The notes under the pieces were generated by a model. That model saw only the letters and a list, made by a program, of their open reading frames with translations. It was not told where the DNA came from and made no database searches. Made by a program: the position numbers and the translations under genes. Positions 1 through 8,434 of a stretch of DNA of 46,436 bases are shown here, in pieces. The stretch is taken from NCBI GenBank assembly GCA_902801585.1, contig CADCIU010000015.1, positions 1 to 46,436 of the forward strand. The letters run 5' to 3'. Source of the stretch: an uncultured Lachnospiraceae bacterium (lineage in GTDB: Bacteria > Bacillota_A > Clostridia > Lachnospirales > Lachnospiraceae). Numbering within the stretch: the first letter of the stretch is position 1; each line of letters begins with the position of its first letter.

Positions 1-270
1 ATTCAGCATAGGACCCTGCCAGAACAAGAAAATTTTAAAGTGGTGGGGTCTACTGACCTCTGGGCTGACTGATAATTCAGCATAGGACCCTGCCAGAACG
101 AGAAAATTTTAAAGTGGTGGGGTCTACTGACCGCTGGACTGACTGATATCTGACGGCAGACCCATCCGGAAACTGGATATTAAAAAAGCGGAAGGGTCTA
201 CTGACCGCTGGACTGACTGATCATTCAGCGTGGGACCCTGCCAAACAGAAAAAGGCCTGCAAGGCAGGAA
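1..270. repeat. 74-bp tandem repeat array with conserved hairpin
   Basis: Three full units of exactly 74 bp start at 1, 75 and 149, and a partial unit starts at 223. The array probably continues left of the window. Units 1 and 2 are almost identical. Unit 3 differs in its first half but keeps the last part (GGGTCTACTGACCGCTGGAC and the bases after it). Each unit has two complementary arms, around GGACCCTGCC and GGTGGGGTCTA in units 1 and 2. In unit 3 the arms are AGACCCATCCG and CGGAAGGGTCT, so both sides changed and pairing was kept. Unit 4 lacks the usual right arm. No coding frame is convincing. The function is unknown; a structured intergenic repeat is the best description. Confidence 0.8.
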
Positions 271-369
271 TTGCCAATGGACAAGGGGCTTCCCCATCTC
301 TGTCAGCTCTCTGGAGGAGGCCGGGGCTGCAGCCCCGTTATGCCGCGAAAGCCGCTGGACAGGCGCAAC

Positions 370-410
370 AAAGGGCGCAGCCCTTTAACATCAGGAAGAT
401 GTTCATTTTT
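370..410 (+). terminator. Double hairpin with T-run, probable terminator
   Basis: Two short hairpins follow each other: AAAGGGC-GCA-GCCCTTT (370-386) and AACATC-AGGAA-GATGTT (387-403). A CATTTTTCC tract comes next. This would end transcription entering from the repeat array before the TIR gene promoter. The stems are short, so strength is uncertain. Confidence 0.4.
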
Positions 411-443
411 CCTCAAATCCCCTTCTTTTTTTATTGCCCCCTA

Positions 444-471
444 TTACAAAATCTAATACAATCAGTATATA
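444..471 (+). promoter_or_regulatory. Candidate promoter for the TIR-BspA gene
   Basis: TTACAA (444-449) and TATATA (466-471) are separated by 16 bp in an AT-rich stretch downstream of the candidate terminator. The transcript would have a leader of roughly 110 nt. That leader contains a nested hairpin: AACCC (502-506) with GGGTT (536-540) around AGCGG-TGTT-CCGCT (520-533). The match to consensus is moderate. Confidence 0.4.
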
Positions 472-589
472 TTTTCATTTATTAGGCAACGAAATACTAT
501 AAACCCAGCTTTCTTCGTAAGCGGTGTTCCGCTCCGGGTTCAAATCCTTTGGCCATACTTATGCGCACCTTTTGGGGGTATTGGAAACC

Positions 590-3500
590 ATGAATAAGCA
601 CAAATACGATGTATTCATTTCATATCGAAGAGAAGGCGGCATGGAGACTGCAAAGCTCCTGCAGGAAGCTTTGTCCAAAAGGGGATATCGGGTCTTTTTG
701 GACGTGGAATCTCTGCGGTCCGGTCCGTTTAATAAGCAGCTCTATAAAGTGATCGAAGAAGTAAACGACGTTCTGGTCGTCCTCCCTGAAAACGCACTTG
801 ACCGGTGCTCAGAGGAGAAAGACTGGTTTCGCCTGGAGATCGAACATGCCCATGAGTGCCGGAAGAATATCGTTCCTATCGCGCTTCGGGGTTTTGACTT
901 ACCTGATGAAATGCCCGAGTCCCTGGAGTTTCTCCGGACCCAGCAGATTGCGAAACAGGCACCTATGGAATTCTTTGATCTGTTTGTCGATAAGCTGGCC
1001 AGGCAGTACCTCACTCCGCGCAGGAAAGTCGATCCTAAGATACTGGGGATCGCTGCGGCCGTTGTGGCCCTTGCCGTGATCCTGTATACGGTTATCAGCA
1101 GCTTTCCTTTTCCCGGAAAGGGCGGTACTCTGAGCGCCGACGCTTTCCATGAATGGGTGACAGAGGAAGGGCTCAATAAAATCATCAAAAAGGTCTATAT
1201 ATTGGATACGACCAAAGACGCCGGCGCGAACGCGGTAGATCTGTCTGAAAATGGAGACAGGAGCGTATTGGGTTGGAAAGAAGGCAATATACTCTATCTC
1301 GCCGGCAATAAAGGGATTACAGCACCGGAAGACTGCTCCTATCTGTTCTCGGCCGAAGGAGCAAACAATAACGAAGAGCTCCAATGGAGCAAACTGCAGG
1401 AGATCACCGGAGCAGAGCTCTTAGACATGTCGAACACGAAAGACATGCGTTGGATGTTCTATTGCTGTAGCTCACTAAAGCGCGTAGACGTGTCCAAATG
1501 GAAAACCGGTCAAGTAAAAAACTTGCAGGGTACCTTTGATCGCTGCAGCTCTCTGGAAGATCTGGGCGAGACAAATGTAAAAGGCTGGGATGTCTCTCAA
1601 GTCGAAGACATGCGCGCTTTGTTCTATAATTGCCAAAAGCTCGCAGCGCTCGATGTAAGTGAATGGAACACTAAAAACGTTGATAATATGATGAGTATGT
1701 TTTGCGGCTGCGAATCTTTGGCAGAATTAAATGTCAGCGGTTTCCAGACCGGAAAAGTAATCAATCTGCAGTACATGTTTCACCAGTGTAAAAACCTGAA
1801 CTCTTTAGACGTCAGCACTTGGGATACTTCCAATGTTGGGAACATACCGGAAGACAAAAAAGAGCTTTCCTCATATCAGGGCGGAATGATGAACCTGTTC
1901 TATGGCTGCGAATCCTTGACAAGTCTCGGTGAAAACAATGTAAAGGAATGGAACACTGAAAATGTCGATAATATGGGATGGATGTTCTACAACTGCAAAA
2001 AACTGGAAGAATTAGATGTAAGTGGATTCCAAACCGGAAACGTAGTCAATATGAAATCCATGTTTTACGGATGCAGCAGTTTGAAATCGCTGGAAGTCAG
2101 CAGCTGGGATACCTCCAATGTCGGGAACGTACCGGAGGACAGAAAGGAGGATGACGATTATAACGGCGGGATGAATTTCATGTTCATGGACTGCGCCTCC
2201 CTGACCAGTCTCGGTGAAAAAGGAGTCTCCGACTGGGCCCTTTCAGACAAGGTCACGACGTATAAGATGTTTGCAGGCACGAAGTGGGAGAAGAATCCTC
2301 CTATTCGAAGTCCTCTTACGCAGAGCACACTGAGTAAGGACAAACTGACGGAATGGGCCTGTGCAGAAACAACAAGGAGAAACAGCATTGAAAAAATCGT
2401 TTTTCTGGACACTCTTCAGGACGTGCCGGAAGATGCACTGGACTTTTCGGAAGAACAGGACAGAGGAGTACTGGCCTGGCCGGAGGGCAATGCGCTGTAT
2501 ATCGCAGGCAATAGAAAGATCATGGCGCCAATAGACTGCTCGTATCTGTTTTCGGATGAAAACGCCCGCAATGACAATTATGCGAAATGGAAAAATGTCC
2601 AATCTGTGGAAAATGCGGAGTTTCTGGATACCTCGATGACAGAAAGCATGAAAGGCATGTTCGCGTACTGCTTAAGCCTGCAAACCTTGGATGTCTCCAA
2701 GTGGGATACTTCCTCCGTTAAAGATATGTCGTTCATGTTTCGCGATTGTGAATCCCTCTCCTCGCTGGACGTAAGCGGATTTTTGACAGGAAATGTAAAA
2801 ACCTTCTACTCTATGTTCTACAACTGTAAAAATCTGAAAAACTTGCCTATAACGTATGAGGACGGCAAATGGGATACTTCCTCCGTCGACAATATGGCAT
2901 GGATGTTCGGCGCTTGTGAGTCCCTCCCCTCGCTGGACGTAAGCGGTTTTAACACTGCAAAAGTTACGGATATGAACCACATGTTTTTCGATTGTGGATC
3001 CCTCTCCTCGCTGGACGTAAGCGGATTTAACACTGCAAAAGTTACGGATATGAGCCACATGTTTTGCGATTGTGGATCCCTCTCCTCGCTGGACGTAAGC
3101 GGTTTTAACACTGCAAAAGTTACGGATATGAGCAACATGTTTTTCGATTGTGGATCCCTCTCCTCGCTGGACGTAAGCGGTTTCGACACTTCAAAAGTTA
3201 CTGATATGTACTCCATGTTCTACGGCTGTAAGAACCTGGAAGAACTGCGTATTAATTATGAGAATGACAAATGGAATACTTCCTCCGTCGACAATATGGC
3301 ATGGATGTTCGGCGCTTGTGAGTCCCTCCCCACCGTGGATGTAAGCAATTTTAAAGTCGAGAAAGTCATCACTATGCGTTCCATGTTCCAGGACTGCAAG
3401 AGCCTGAAAGAAATTAATGTCAGCAGCTGGACTCCCTCCAATGTCGGTAAGATCCCGGAAAGCAAAGCCGATGTTTCCAAATATGCCGACAGTTTGAAAT

Positions 3501-3631
3501 ACATGTTTCAAGAATGTTCCTCTCTGGAAAGCCTTGGTGAAACCGGCGTCAGTGACTGGTCTGTATCAGAAGATGCCGAGACGACAGATATGTTCAAGGG
3601 AACAAAATGGGAGGACGATCCCCCGCTGTGA
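590..3631 (+). CDS. TIR domain - single TM - BspA/DUF285 leucine-rich repeat surface protein
   Basis: The protein has 1013 aa from the ATG at 590; a GTG at 524 is in frame, but the TIR fold begins at the ATG (MNKHKYDVFISYR). Residues 5-140 form a TIR_2-type domain, with YDVFISYR and, in DWFRLEIEHA, Trp79 and Glu83 spaced like the catalytic Glu of TIR NADases. Residues 151-171 form one membrane helix preceded by RRK, so the positive-inside rule puts TIR in the cytoplasm and the C-terminus outside. The rest is two tandem modules (about 174-574 and 575-1013), each closing with a GTKWE motif, holding about 20 repeats of the DUF285/BspA type (MF..C.SL..LDVS.W.TS.V..M). AT-richer codon use than the MATE gene suggests transfer. 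A receptor role is my inference; TIR enzyme activity is untested here. Confidence 0.85.
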   Translation: MNKHKYDVFISYRREGGMETAKLLQEALSKRGYRVFLDVESLRSGPFNKQLYKVIEEVNDVLVVLPENALDRCSEEKDWFRLEIEHAHECRKNIVPIALRGFDLPDEMPESLEFLRTQQIAKQAPMEFFDLFVDKLARQYLTPRRKVDPKILGIAAAVVALAVILYTVISSFPFPGKGGTLSADAFHEWVTEEGLNKIIKKVYILDTTKDAGANAVDLSENGDRSVLGWKEGNILYLAGNKGITAPEDCSYLFSAEGANNNEELQWSKLQEITGAELLDMSNTKDMRWMFYCCSSLKRVDVSKWKTGQVKNLQGTFDRCSSLEDLGETNVKGWDVSQVEDMRALFYNCQKLAALDVSEWNTKNVDNMMSMFCGCESLAELNVSGFQTGKVINLQYMFHQCKNLNSLDVSTWDTSNVGNIPEDKKELSSYQGGMMNLFYGCESLTSLGENNVKEWNTENVDNMGWMFYNCKKLEELDVSGFQTGNVVNMKSMFYGCSSLKSLEVSSWDTSNVGNVPEDRKEDDDYNGGMNFMFMDCASLTSLGEKGVSDWALSDKVTTYKMFAGTKWEKNPPIRSPLTQSTLSKDKLTEWACAETTRRNSIEKIVFLDTLQDVPEDALDFSEEQDRGVLAWPEGNALYIAGNRKIMAPIDCSYLFSDENARNDNYAKWKNVQSVENAEFLDTSMTESMKGMFAYCLSLQTLDVSKWDTSSVKDMSFMFRDCESLSSLDVSGFLTGNVKTFYSMFYNCKNLKNLPITYEDGKWDTSSVDNMAWMFGACESLPSLDVSGFNTAKVTDMNHMFFDCGSLSSLDVSGFNTAKVTDMSHMFCDCGSLSSLDVSGFNTAKVTDMSNMFFDCGSLSSLDVSGFDTSKVTDMYSMFYGCKNLEELRINYENDKWNTSSVDNMAWMFGACESLPTVDVSNFKVEKVITMRSMFQDCKSLKEINVSSWTPSNVGKIPESKADVSKYADSLKYMFQECSSLESLGETGVSDWSVSEDAETTDMFKGTKWEDDPPL
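2867..3330 (+). repeat. Near-identical 78-bp coding repeats in the BspA region
   Basis: Units of 78 bp (26 codons) begin at 2933, 3011, 3089 and 3167; the first three are nearly identical in DNA, including synonymous positions. They are flanked by two near-identical copies of a longer segment (about 2867-2930 and 3269-3330, both reading TSSVDNMAWMFGACESLP). Such recent duplication inside a repeat ectodomain allows length change by recombination. Confidence 0.9.
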
Positions 3632-3673
3632 TTTGATCTTTTATAATTATGCTGAAAAGACCGGACATAACCC

Positions 3674-3705
3674 CCACGGACGACACCCGTCGTCCGTGGC
3701 TTTTT
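3674..3705 (+). terminator. Rho-independent terminator after the TIR-BspA gene
   Basis: A perfect 11-bp stem (CCACGGACGAC / GTCGTCCGTGG) with an ACCC loop is followed by CTTTTT. It separates the TIR gene from the MATE gene, so the two are probably not co-transcribed. Confidence 0.93.
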
Positions 3706-3762
3706 ACAATAAAAAACAAGATAAAAAATCAAGCTAGGAAAATAAGATTTAAGGAGTCACTC

Positions 3763-5172
3763 ATGTCTGCAAATCAAACGCCCCCCGATTCCTCAGCTGC
3801 CGTCAAAGCCCCCAACCCGCTCGGCACCGCGCCGGTGGGGAGCCTTTTGCTTCAATATGCCGTTCCCAGCATCATCGCCACTCTGATCTCTTCTCTCTAC
3901 AACATGGTGGACCAGATGTTCATCGGCCAGAGGATCGGTTTTCTGGGCAACGCCGCCACCACCGTCGCCTATCCGCTCACTTTTCTCTGCGGGGCGCTCA
4001 CGATCCTCTTCAGCAACGGGTCGTCCGTCAACTTCAATGTCTGCAACGGACGCAAAAAGACCGATGAAGCCCTCGGTTTTGCCGGCGCCGGGCTGACGCT
4101 TCTCGCCCTGCAGGGGATCATCATCGGTACGCTGGTCTTTCTGTTCACACCCTTCTTCGTCCACCTCTTCGGTGCGACAAAGGAGGTCTTTCCCTATGCG
4201 CTCACATACATGCGCCTGATCGCGCCCGGTCTTCCCTTTCTCGCCGTCACTTCGGGCGGCACGCTCCTCATCCGGTCCGACGGGAGTCCGCGGTATGCGC
4301 TGTTTTGCTCTATGGCCGGTGTCGCGCTGAACTTTGTCCTCGACTATCTCTTCCTTTTTCCCCTTAATATGGGAATCGCGGGCGCCGCACTGGCAACGGT
4401 CACCGGACAGATCGTGTCCGCTCTTCTGGTCGCCGGGTACATGGTGCGCTTTAAGACCGGGAAGCTGGAACGGCGGCATTTCTCCGTAACAGGCGCCAAA
4501 ATATCCCAGATTGCCTCCATCGGCGCCGCCGGCAGTCTCAATCAGGCCGCCATGTTTGTCATGAATCTGGTCCTCAACAGCTCCCTGAGCCGCTACGGCG
4601 CGCTCTCCCCTTACGGGGGCAGCGAGGCCCTCGCCGCGGCGGGAGTCGTCACCAAAGTCAACTTCCTCTTCTACTCCACGATCATCGGCTGCAGCATCGG
4701 CGGACAACCTATCATGGGGTTCAATTTCGGTGCCGGTAACTATGACCGCGTCAAAAAGACGTCTCTGCTCATTTTCCGTTACGCCTTTTTCATCGGTGCT
4801 GCGGAGACGGCTTGTTTCTGGCTCTTCCCCCATCAGATCCTCTCTCTGTTCGGAGGCGGCTCCGGCGGCGGATATGAAGAATTTGCCCTGCGCTACATGC
4901 ACGAGTTCATGCTGCTGGTCGTCCTGGCCGGTGTCCTTCCGGTCTCCATGAATACAATGGTCTCCATCAAGCGGCCCAAGAACGGCATCATCATATCTTT
5001 GTCCAAACAGCTGGTGCTGATCATCCTTCTGCTCATCCTGCCCCGTTTTATGGGCATTGACGGCGTCCTCTGTTCCGGACCGATCGCTGATTTTCTGGTC
5101 GCGGTCGCCGCCTTTGTCGTGATCCGAAACGCGTTCCGAACGCTGGGGGATAAACCGCAGGACAGCCTGTAA
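3763..5172 (+). CDS. MATE family multidrug/metabolite efflux transporter
   Basis: The product has 469 aa, the usual MATE length, and about 12 hydrophobic segments. The start is the ATG at 3763, preceded by AAGGAG at 3751-3756 with 6-nt spacing; an upstream in-frame start at 3649 would place the terminator inside the gene. Family signs are the N-terminal PSIIATLISSLYNMVDQMFIG segment and a second half that repeats the first in pattern (GQPIMGFNFGAGNYDRV). MATE pumps export drugs or cationic metabolites with Na+ or H+; the substrate cannot be told here. The gene stands alone between the TIR terminator and a bidirectional hairpin. Confidence 0.9.
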   Translation: MSANQTPPDSSAAVKAPNPLGTAPVGSLLLQYAVPSIIATLISSLYNMVDQMFIGQRIGFLGNAATTVAYPLTFLCGALTILFSNGSSVNFNVCNGRKKTDEALGFAGAGLTLLALQGIIIGTLVFLFTPFFVHLFGATKEVFPYALTYMRLIAPGLPFLAVTSGGTLLIRSDGSPRYALFCSMAGVALNFVLDYLFLFPLNMGIAGAALATVTGQIVSALLVAGYMVRFKTGKLERRHFSVTGAKISQIASIGAAGSLNQAAMFVMNLVLNSSLSRYGALSPYGGSEALAAAGVVTKVNFLFYSTIIGCSIGGQPIMGFNFGAGNYDRVKKTSLLIFRYAFFIGAAETACFWLFPHQILSLFGGGSGGGYEEFALRYMHEFMLLVVLAGVLPVSMNTMVSIKRPKNGIIISLSKQLVLIILLLILPRFMGIDGVLCSGPIADFLVAVAAFVVIRNAFRTLGDKPQDSL

Positions 5173-5229
5173 ATGATATGGGCTGCCGTATTGGACTGCC
5201 GCACTGATTTAAAAATTCATAGTAATAAA

Positions 5230-5284
5230 AGGGCATGCCGCCCGCGCGCAGGATTCCATCCTTTCGCGCGGTGCTGCATGCCCT
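5230..5284. terminator. Bidirectional terminator between convergent genes
   Basis: AGGGCATGC at 5230-5238 pairs with GCATGCCCT at 5276-5284, with an inner CCGCGCG/CGCGCGG pairing. On the minus strand the stem is followed by a T-rich tract (TTTATTACTATG), so it suits the sulfoquinovose operon as well as the MATE gene. The rest of 5285-5380 is a short non-coding stretch with repeated GTATCTCAG/GTATCTG words. Confidence 0.7.
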
Positions 5285-5380
5285 GTCATTTCTCAACCGT
5301 ATCTCAGATCTGTATCTCAGTTTTGTATCTGCGTCTAGTGTCTAAATCGTAGAAACGGTTTTGTATCTGAATTCAGAATC

Positions 5381-6721
5381 TTAATATCTCTCGATTTCCA
5401 GATCCAGCATATGTGCGAGCTTTTCGAGCTCATTGCCTATTCTCTTGTAGACAACTACGTAATGCGGCTCCCAGCCATTCTTGATCGTATTGCGGACGAT
5501 CTCGTCAGACGGCGTATCTGTCTTGACCACGATGGAGGTGCCGTTGAACTGTTTGGGCTTGTCGAGGACTTCGCCCTCAGCGATCATGAAACGGAAGGTT
5601 CCGTCGGGCTTTCTGCCGATCCTGAAAATAGTCGCCTCCTCGCTGGATTTGCATCCAAAGTCCATAACCGGGCCGATCTTGCGGTTGGGATGGACGCCTA
5701 CATGCGCGCCGGTATCACAGCGGGCAAGGTCGCAGGCAGCCATTCCGCAGTGCCAGTATGTGATCGTGCCTTCCTTCTCGTCCATCGCCACAGGATCTCC
5801 GAAGAAAGTGGACTGTCCTGTAAACTGCGTGCCGATGTACATGGAAAGAGCACCATACACATCAGCCTCACAGCTTGCAGGCACCTGCATGGCGTTGAGG
5901 AGAGAAAGGACCATGCAGACAGGTGTACCGAATGAAGTAAAGAAGTCAGGCCAGCATCTGGATGAAACCGCGCCGATACCGCCTTCTGTGATATAGCTCT
6001 TGTAAGCCTTGTAAAGTCTTGCGAAATCTTTGATGTTCTTCTCGGGCATGGCCTCGAGTCCGACGACCTTCTGTTTTGCTTCCTCGAGATCCTGTGCGCA
6101 GTCCTCATCGCTGTAAGCCTTGGCCTTATTGATGAGCTCCCTCGCTTCGATCGCCTCGAGTGAGACGCCGAATACCTTGAGGATCTCTGCATCAAGCGCT
6201 CTGCCAAAGCCAAAACCCTGAGGAGTGTGGCCGATCGCAGACATTTTCAGCGTGCTGAGTGCCTTCTTTACCTTGCAGGCGCTGATGATCGCTGTCAGCT
6301 CGCTCACAACGTTCTCTTCCTCGGGAGATCCGAATACAAACTCGAATTTTCCGGCGCCGCGGAATGCCGCGATCGTGTTCGCTGCAGAATAAGCTCCGGT
6401 CAGGGAGTTGCTGCGCAGTCTTCCGCCGTCGATCACGGGCTCTCTGAGCGTCCACAGTGTGATCGGGCAGTCGAAGCGTCTGAGCACCTCGCTGGCGTAA
6501 GCCGCGTTTGCGAAAGTGATATTCTGCAGGATCACCAGATCGGGATTTTTCCCTGTGAGATAGGATGCGGCCTCATCAACAGTCAGAAGGACCTTCTCAG
6601 GGACAACTACGTCGTCAGAGATTTGCTTTAATGCGGCCGCAGACCTGGTAAAGAGATCTGCAGCTGTTTCCATATGATATGTCCCGACTCCGATCGGAAC
6701 GTAAACTACTTGAATTCCCAT
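5381..6721 (-). CDS. L-fucose/L-arabinose isomerase family protein, probable sulfoquinovose isomerase
   Basis: The 446-aa protein has the overall pattern of the L-fucose/L-arabinose isomerase family: an N-terminal Rossmann-like region (MGIQVVYVPIGVGTYHME), a central CEADVYGALS segment carrying acidic metal-ligand candidates, and a C-terminal substrate region. AAAGGAT lies upstream of the ATG. It is the last gene of the minus-strand sulfoquinovose locus, 36 nt after tctA. The transaldolase route needs an aldose-ketose isomerase to turn sulfoquinovose into 6-deoxy-6-sulfofructose, and this is the only isomerase in the locus. Family membership is seen; the substrate is inferred from context. Confidence 0.75.
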   Translation of the reverse strand: MGIQVVYVPIGVGTYHMETAADLFTRSAAALKQISDDVVVPEKVLLTVDEAASYLTGKNPDLVILQNITFANAAYASEVLRRFDCPITLWTLREPVIDGGRLRSNSLTGAYSAANTIAAFRGAGKFEFVFGSPEEENVVSELTAIISACKVKKALSTLKMSAIGHTPQGFGFGRALDAEILKVFGVSLEAIEARELINKAKAYSDEDCAQDLEEAKQKVVGLEAMPEKNIKDFARLYKAYKSYITEGGIGAVSSRCWPDFFTSFGTPVCMVLSLLNAMQVPASCEADVYGALSMYIGTQFTGQSTFFGDPVAMDEKEGTITYWHCGMAACDLARCDTGAHVGVHPNRKIGPVMDFGCKSSEEATIFRIGRKPDGTFRFMIAEGEVLDKPKQFNGTSIVVKTDTPSDEIVRNTIKNGWEPHYVVVYKRIGNELEKLAHMLDLEIERY

Positions 6722-6757
6722 AACTCTATCCTTTATCTATATGATTGATCAGTATAC

Positions 6758-8419
6758 TTATTCTTCAGCAGGTTTTTCTGCTTCGGCGCTCTCATCAGCT
6801 GCTTCCTGATCTGTCTCAGCTTCCTTTTCAGCTTCTGCTTCCTTTTCCGCAGCAGCTTTCTTTTCGGCTTCTTCCTTTTCCATCTCAGCGTGCTCTGCAG
6901 CCATCGCCTCAATATTTGCCTGGTTGAGCGCTTCGATCTTCTTGTTCATTCTCATGAGCGAGACCAGAAGCAGTACGGTCAGCACCAGGATCACCAGTGA
7001 AATAGGGCGTCTCACGAAGATCGTGTAGTCCCTGTTGTAAGCCATGGAGGCTGTGACAAAGTTTTTCTCCATGATGTCTTCCAGGATCATGCCCAGCATC
7101 AGCGGTGTGTTGTCGATATCAAGAATGGTCAAAATATAGCTGAAGATGAGCACTGCTGCGCAGATGACCAGCTCTTTGGTGTTGCCGGTCGATGCAAAAG
7201 ATCCCGCGAAGCAGAACATGATAATGATCGGTGCCAGGTATGTATAGCGAACCTGGACGATCTTGGCGACCGCTCTCGTCATTCCCAGTCCGATTGGGAA
7301 AAGGAGCACGTTGGCGATCAGGCAGCCCAGAATAATGGTGTAAGCCATAACGCCCTGTTTGGTGAACATGGTCGGTCCGGGGTTGATCCCGTGAAGGACG
7401 AATGCGCCCAAAAGAAGGGCCGTAACGCCGTCACCGGGAATACCCAGTGTCAGCAGCGGGATCATGGCTGATCCTACAACTGCGTTGTTGGAAGACTCTG
7501 CCGCAGCGATGCCTTCCAGAGATCCCTTGCCGAATTCTTCGGGGTGCTTGGAAGTACGTCTGACTTCCGAATAGCACAGGAACTGCGCGACACCGCCGCC
7601 TACACCGGGCATAGCGCCCAAAATGGAGGCAACTGTGGAAGACCGCAGGATAGCAGGGATGATACCTTTCATCTCTTTTCTGGTGAGGCCTTCCCTGTCG
7701 ATCTTGTTGGCGTCATCGAGCTTGCCGCCGGCCAGTTTGAAGTCTCTGAGCTTCATGACCACCTGAGTCAGAGCGATCAGCGCGATCATGGCAGGCAGAA
7801 GGTCAATGCCGTATTTCAGGGTAGCCGTTCCGAAGGAATATCTGGTAACGCCGGTGACTGCGTCCATTCCCACGCAGGCCATGAAAAGACCGATCATACC
7901 GGAAATGATACTCTTGGGAAGAGAATTACCTGAAACACCTGCGATCAGTGAGATTCCGAGGATACCCATTGAGAAGTACTCAACGGATGTAAAGTTCGAT
8001 ACCAGCTTGGTGATAAACGAAGCGCACACCAGGAGCAGGATCGCGGACAGCAGACCTCCGCATACGGAAGCGAAAAGGGATGTGTCCAGCGCTTTTTTGA
8101 CCTTTCCTTTTTTGGCAAGAGGGTAACCGTCAAAGGTCGTGGCGATTGCCGAGTTGGTTCCGGGGGTGTTCAGTGTGATCGCACTGATCGAGCCTCCGTA
8201 CATACCGCCTACATATACTGCCAGCAGCAGGATGATCGCAGTCGCGGGATCATGAATACTGTACGTGATAGGCAGCATCAGGATGATACCGAGCATAACG
8301 CTGAGCCCGGGGATACATCCGACTATCATTCCGATCACAAGGCCGACCAGGATCATCAGCAGATTCGTGCCGGTGAACACCTGAAAGAATGCCTGTGAAA
8401 TCATTTGAATATCTCCCAT
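6758..8419 (-). CDS. tctA: Tripartite tricarboxylate transporter large permease (TctA)
   Basis: The product has 553 aa with about 11 or 12 membrane helices. It carries TctA signatures: GMIVGCIPGLSVMLG near the N-terminus, TLNTPGTNSAIATTFDGYPL, and GIPGDGVTALLLGAF. It would form the transport channel with TctB and receive substrate from TctC. In this locus the likely cargo is a sulfonated compound, such as sulfoquinovose or its glycerol glycoside. The last 55 or so residues after the final helix are a charged Ala/Glu/Lys tail absent from ordinary TctA proteins (about 500 aa). An alternative start at the Met six codons on (MISQ) has an equally good ribosome-binding site. Confidence 0.88.
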   Translation of the reverse strand: MGDIQMISQAFFQVFTGTNLLMILVGLVIGMIVGCIPGLSVMLGIILMLPITYSIHDPATAIILLLAVYVGGMYGGSISAITLNTPGTNSAIATTFDGYPLAKKGKVKKALDTSLFASVCGGLLSAILLLVCASFITKLVSNFTSVEYFSMGILGISLIAGVSGNSLPKSIISGMIGLFMACVGMDAVTGVTRYSFGTATLKYGIDLLPAMIALIALTQVVMKLRDFKLAGGKLDDANKIDREGLTRKEMKGIIPAILRSSTVASILGAMPGVGGGVAQFLCYSEVRRTSKHPEEFGKGSLEGIAAAESSNNAVVGSAMIPLLTLGIPGDGVTALLLGAFVLHGINPGPTMFTKQGVMAYTIILGCLIANVLLFPIGLGMTRAVAKIVQVRYTYLAPIIIMFCFAGSFASTGNTKELVICAAVLIFSYILTILDIDNTPLMLGMILEDIMEKNFVTASMAYNRDYTIFVRRPISLVILVLTVLLLVSLMRMNKKIEALNQANIEAMAAEHAEMEKEEAEKKAAAEKEAEAEKEAETDQEAADESAEAEKPAEE

Positions 8420-8434
8420 TGATCAGACACCTCT

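Noticed and set aside
1..270. Repeat array as a possible CRISPR
   Set aside because: Units abut with no unique spacers, and the 74-bp unit is too long.
271..456. 61-codon open frame before the TIR gene
   Set aside because: No ribosome-binding site, it runs through hairpins, and its composition is not protein-like.
521..560. GGGTTCAAATCC resembles a tRNA T-arm upstream of the TIR gene, hinting at a tRNA attachment site
   Set aside because: The T-stem does not pair properly, no acceptor partner is found, and CCA is at the wrong distance. It may be chance or part of the leader hairpin.
590..5172. TIR-BspA and MATE genes as a two-gene defence operon
   Set aside because: A strong terminator at 3674-3705 separates them, and MATE pumps are common stand-alone genes.
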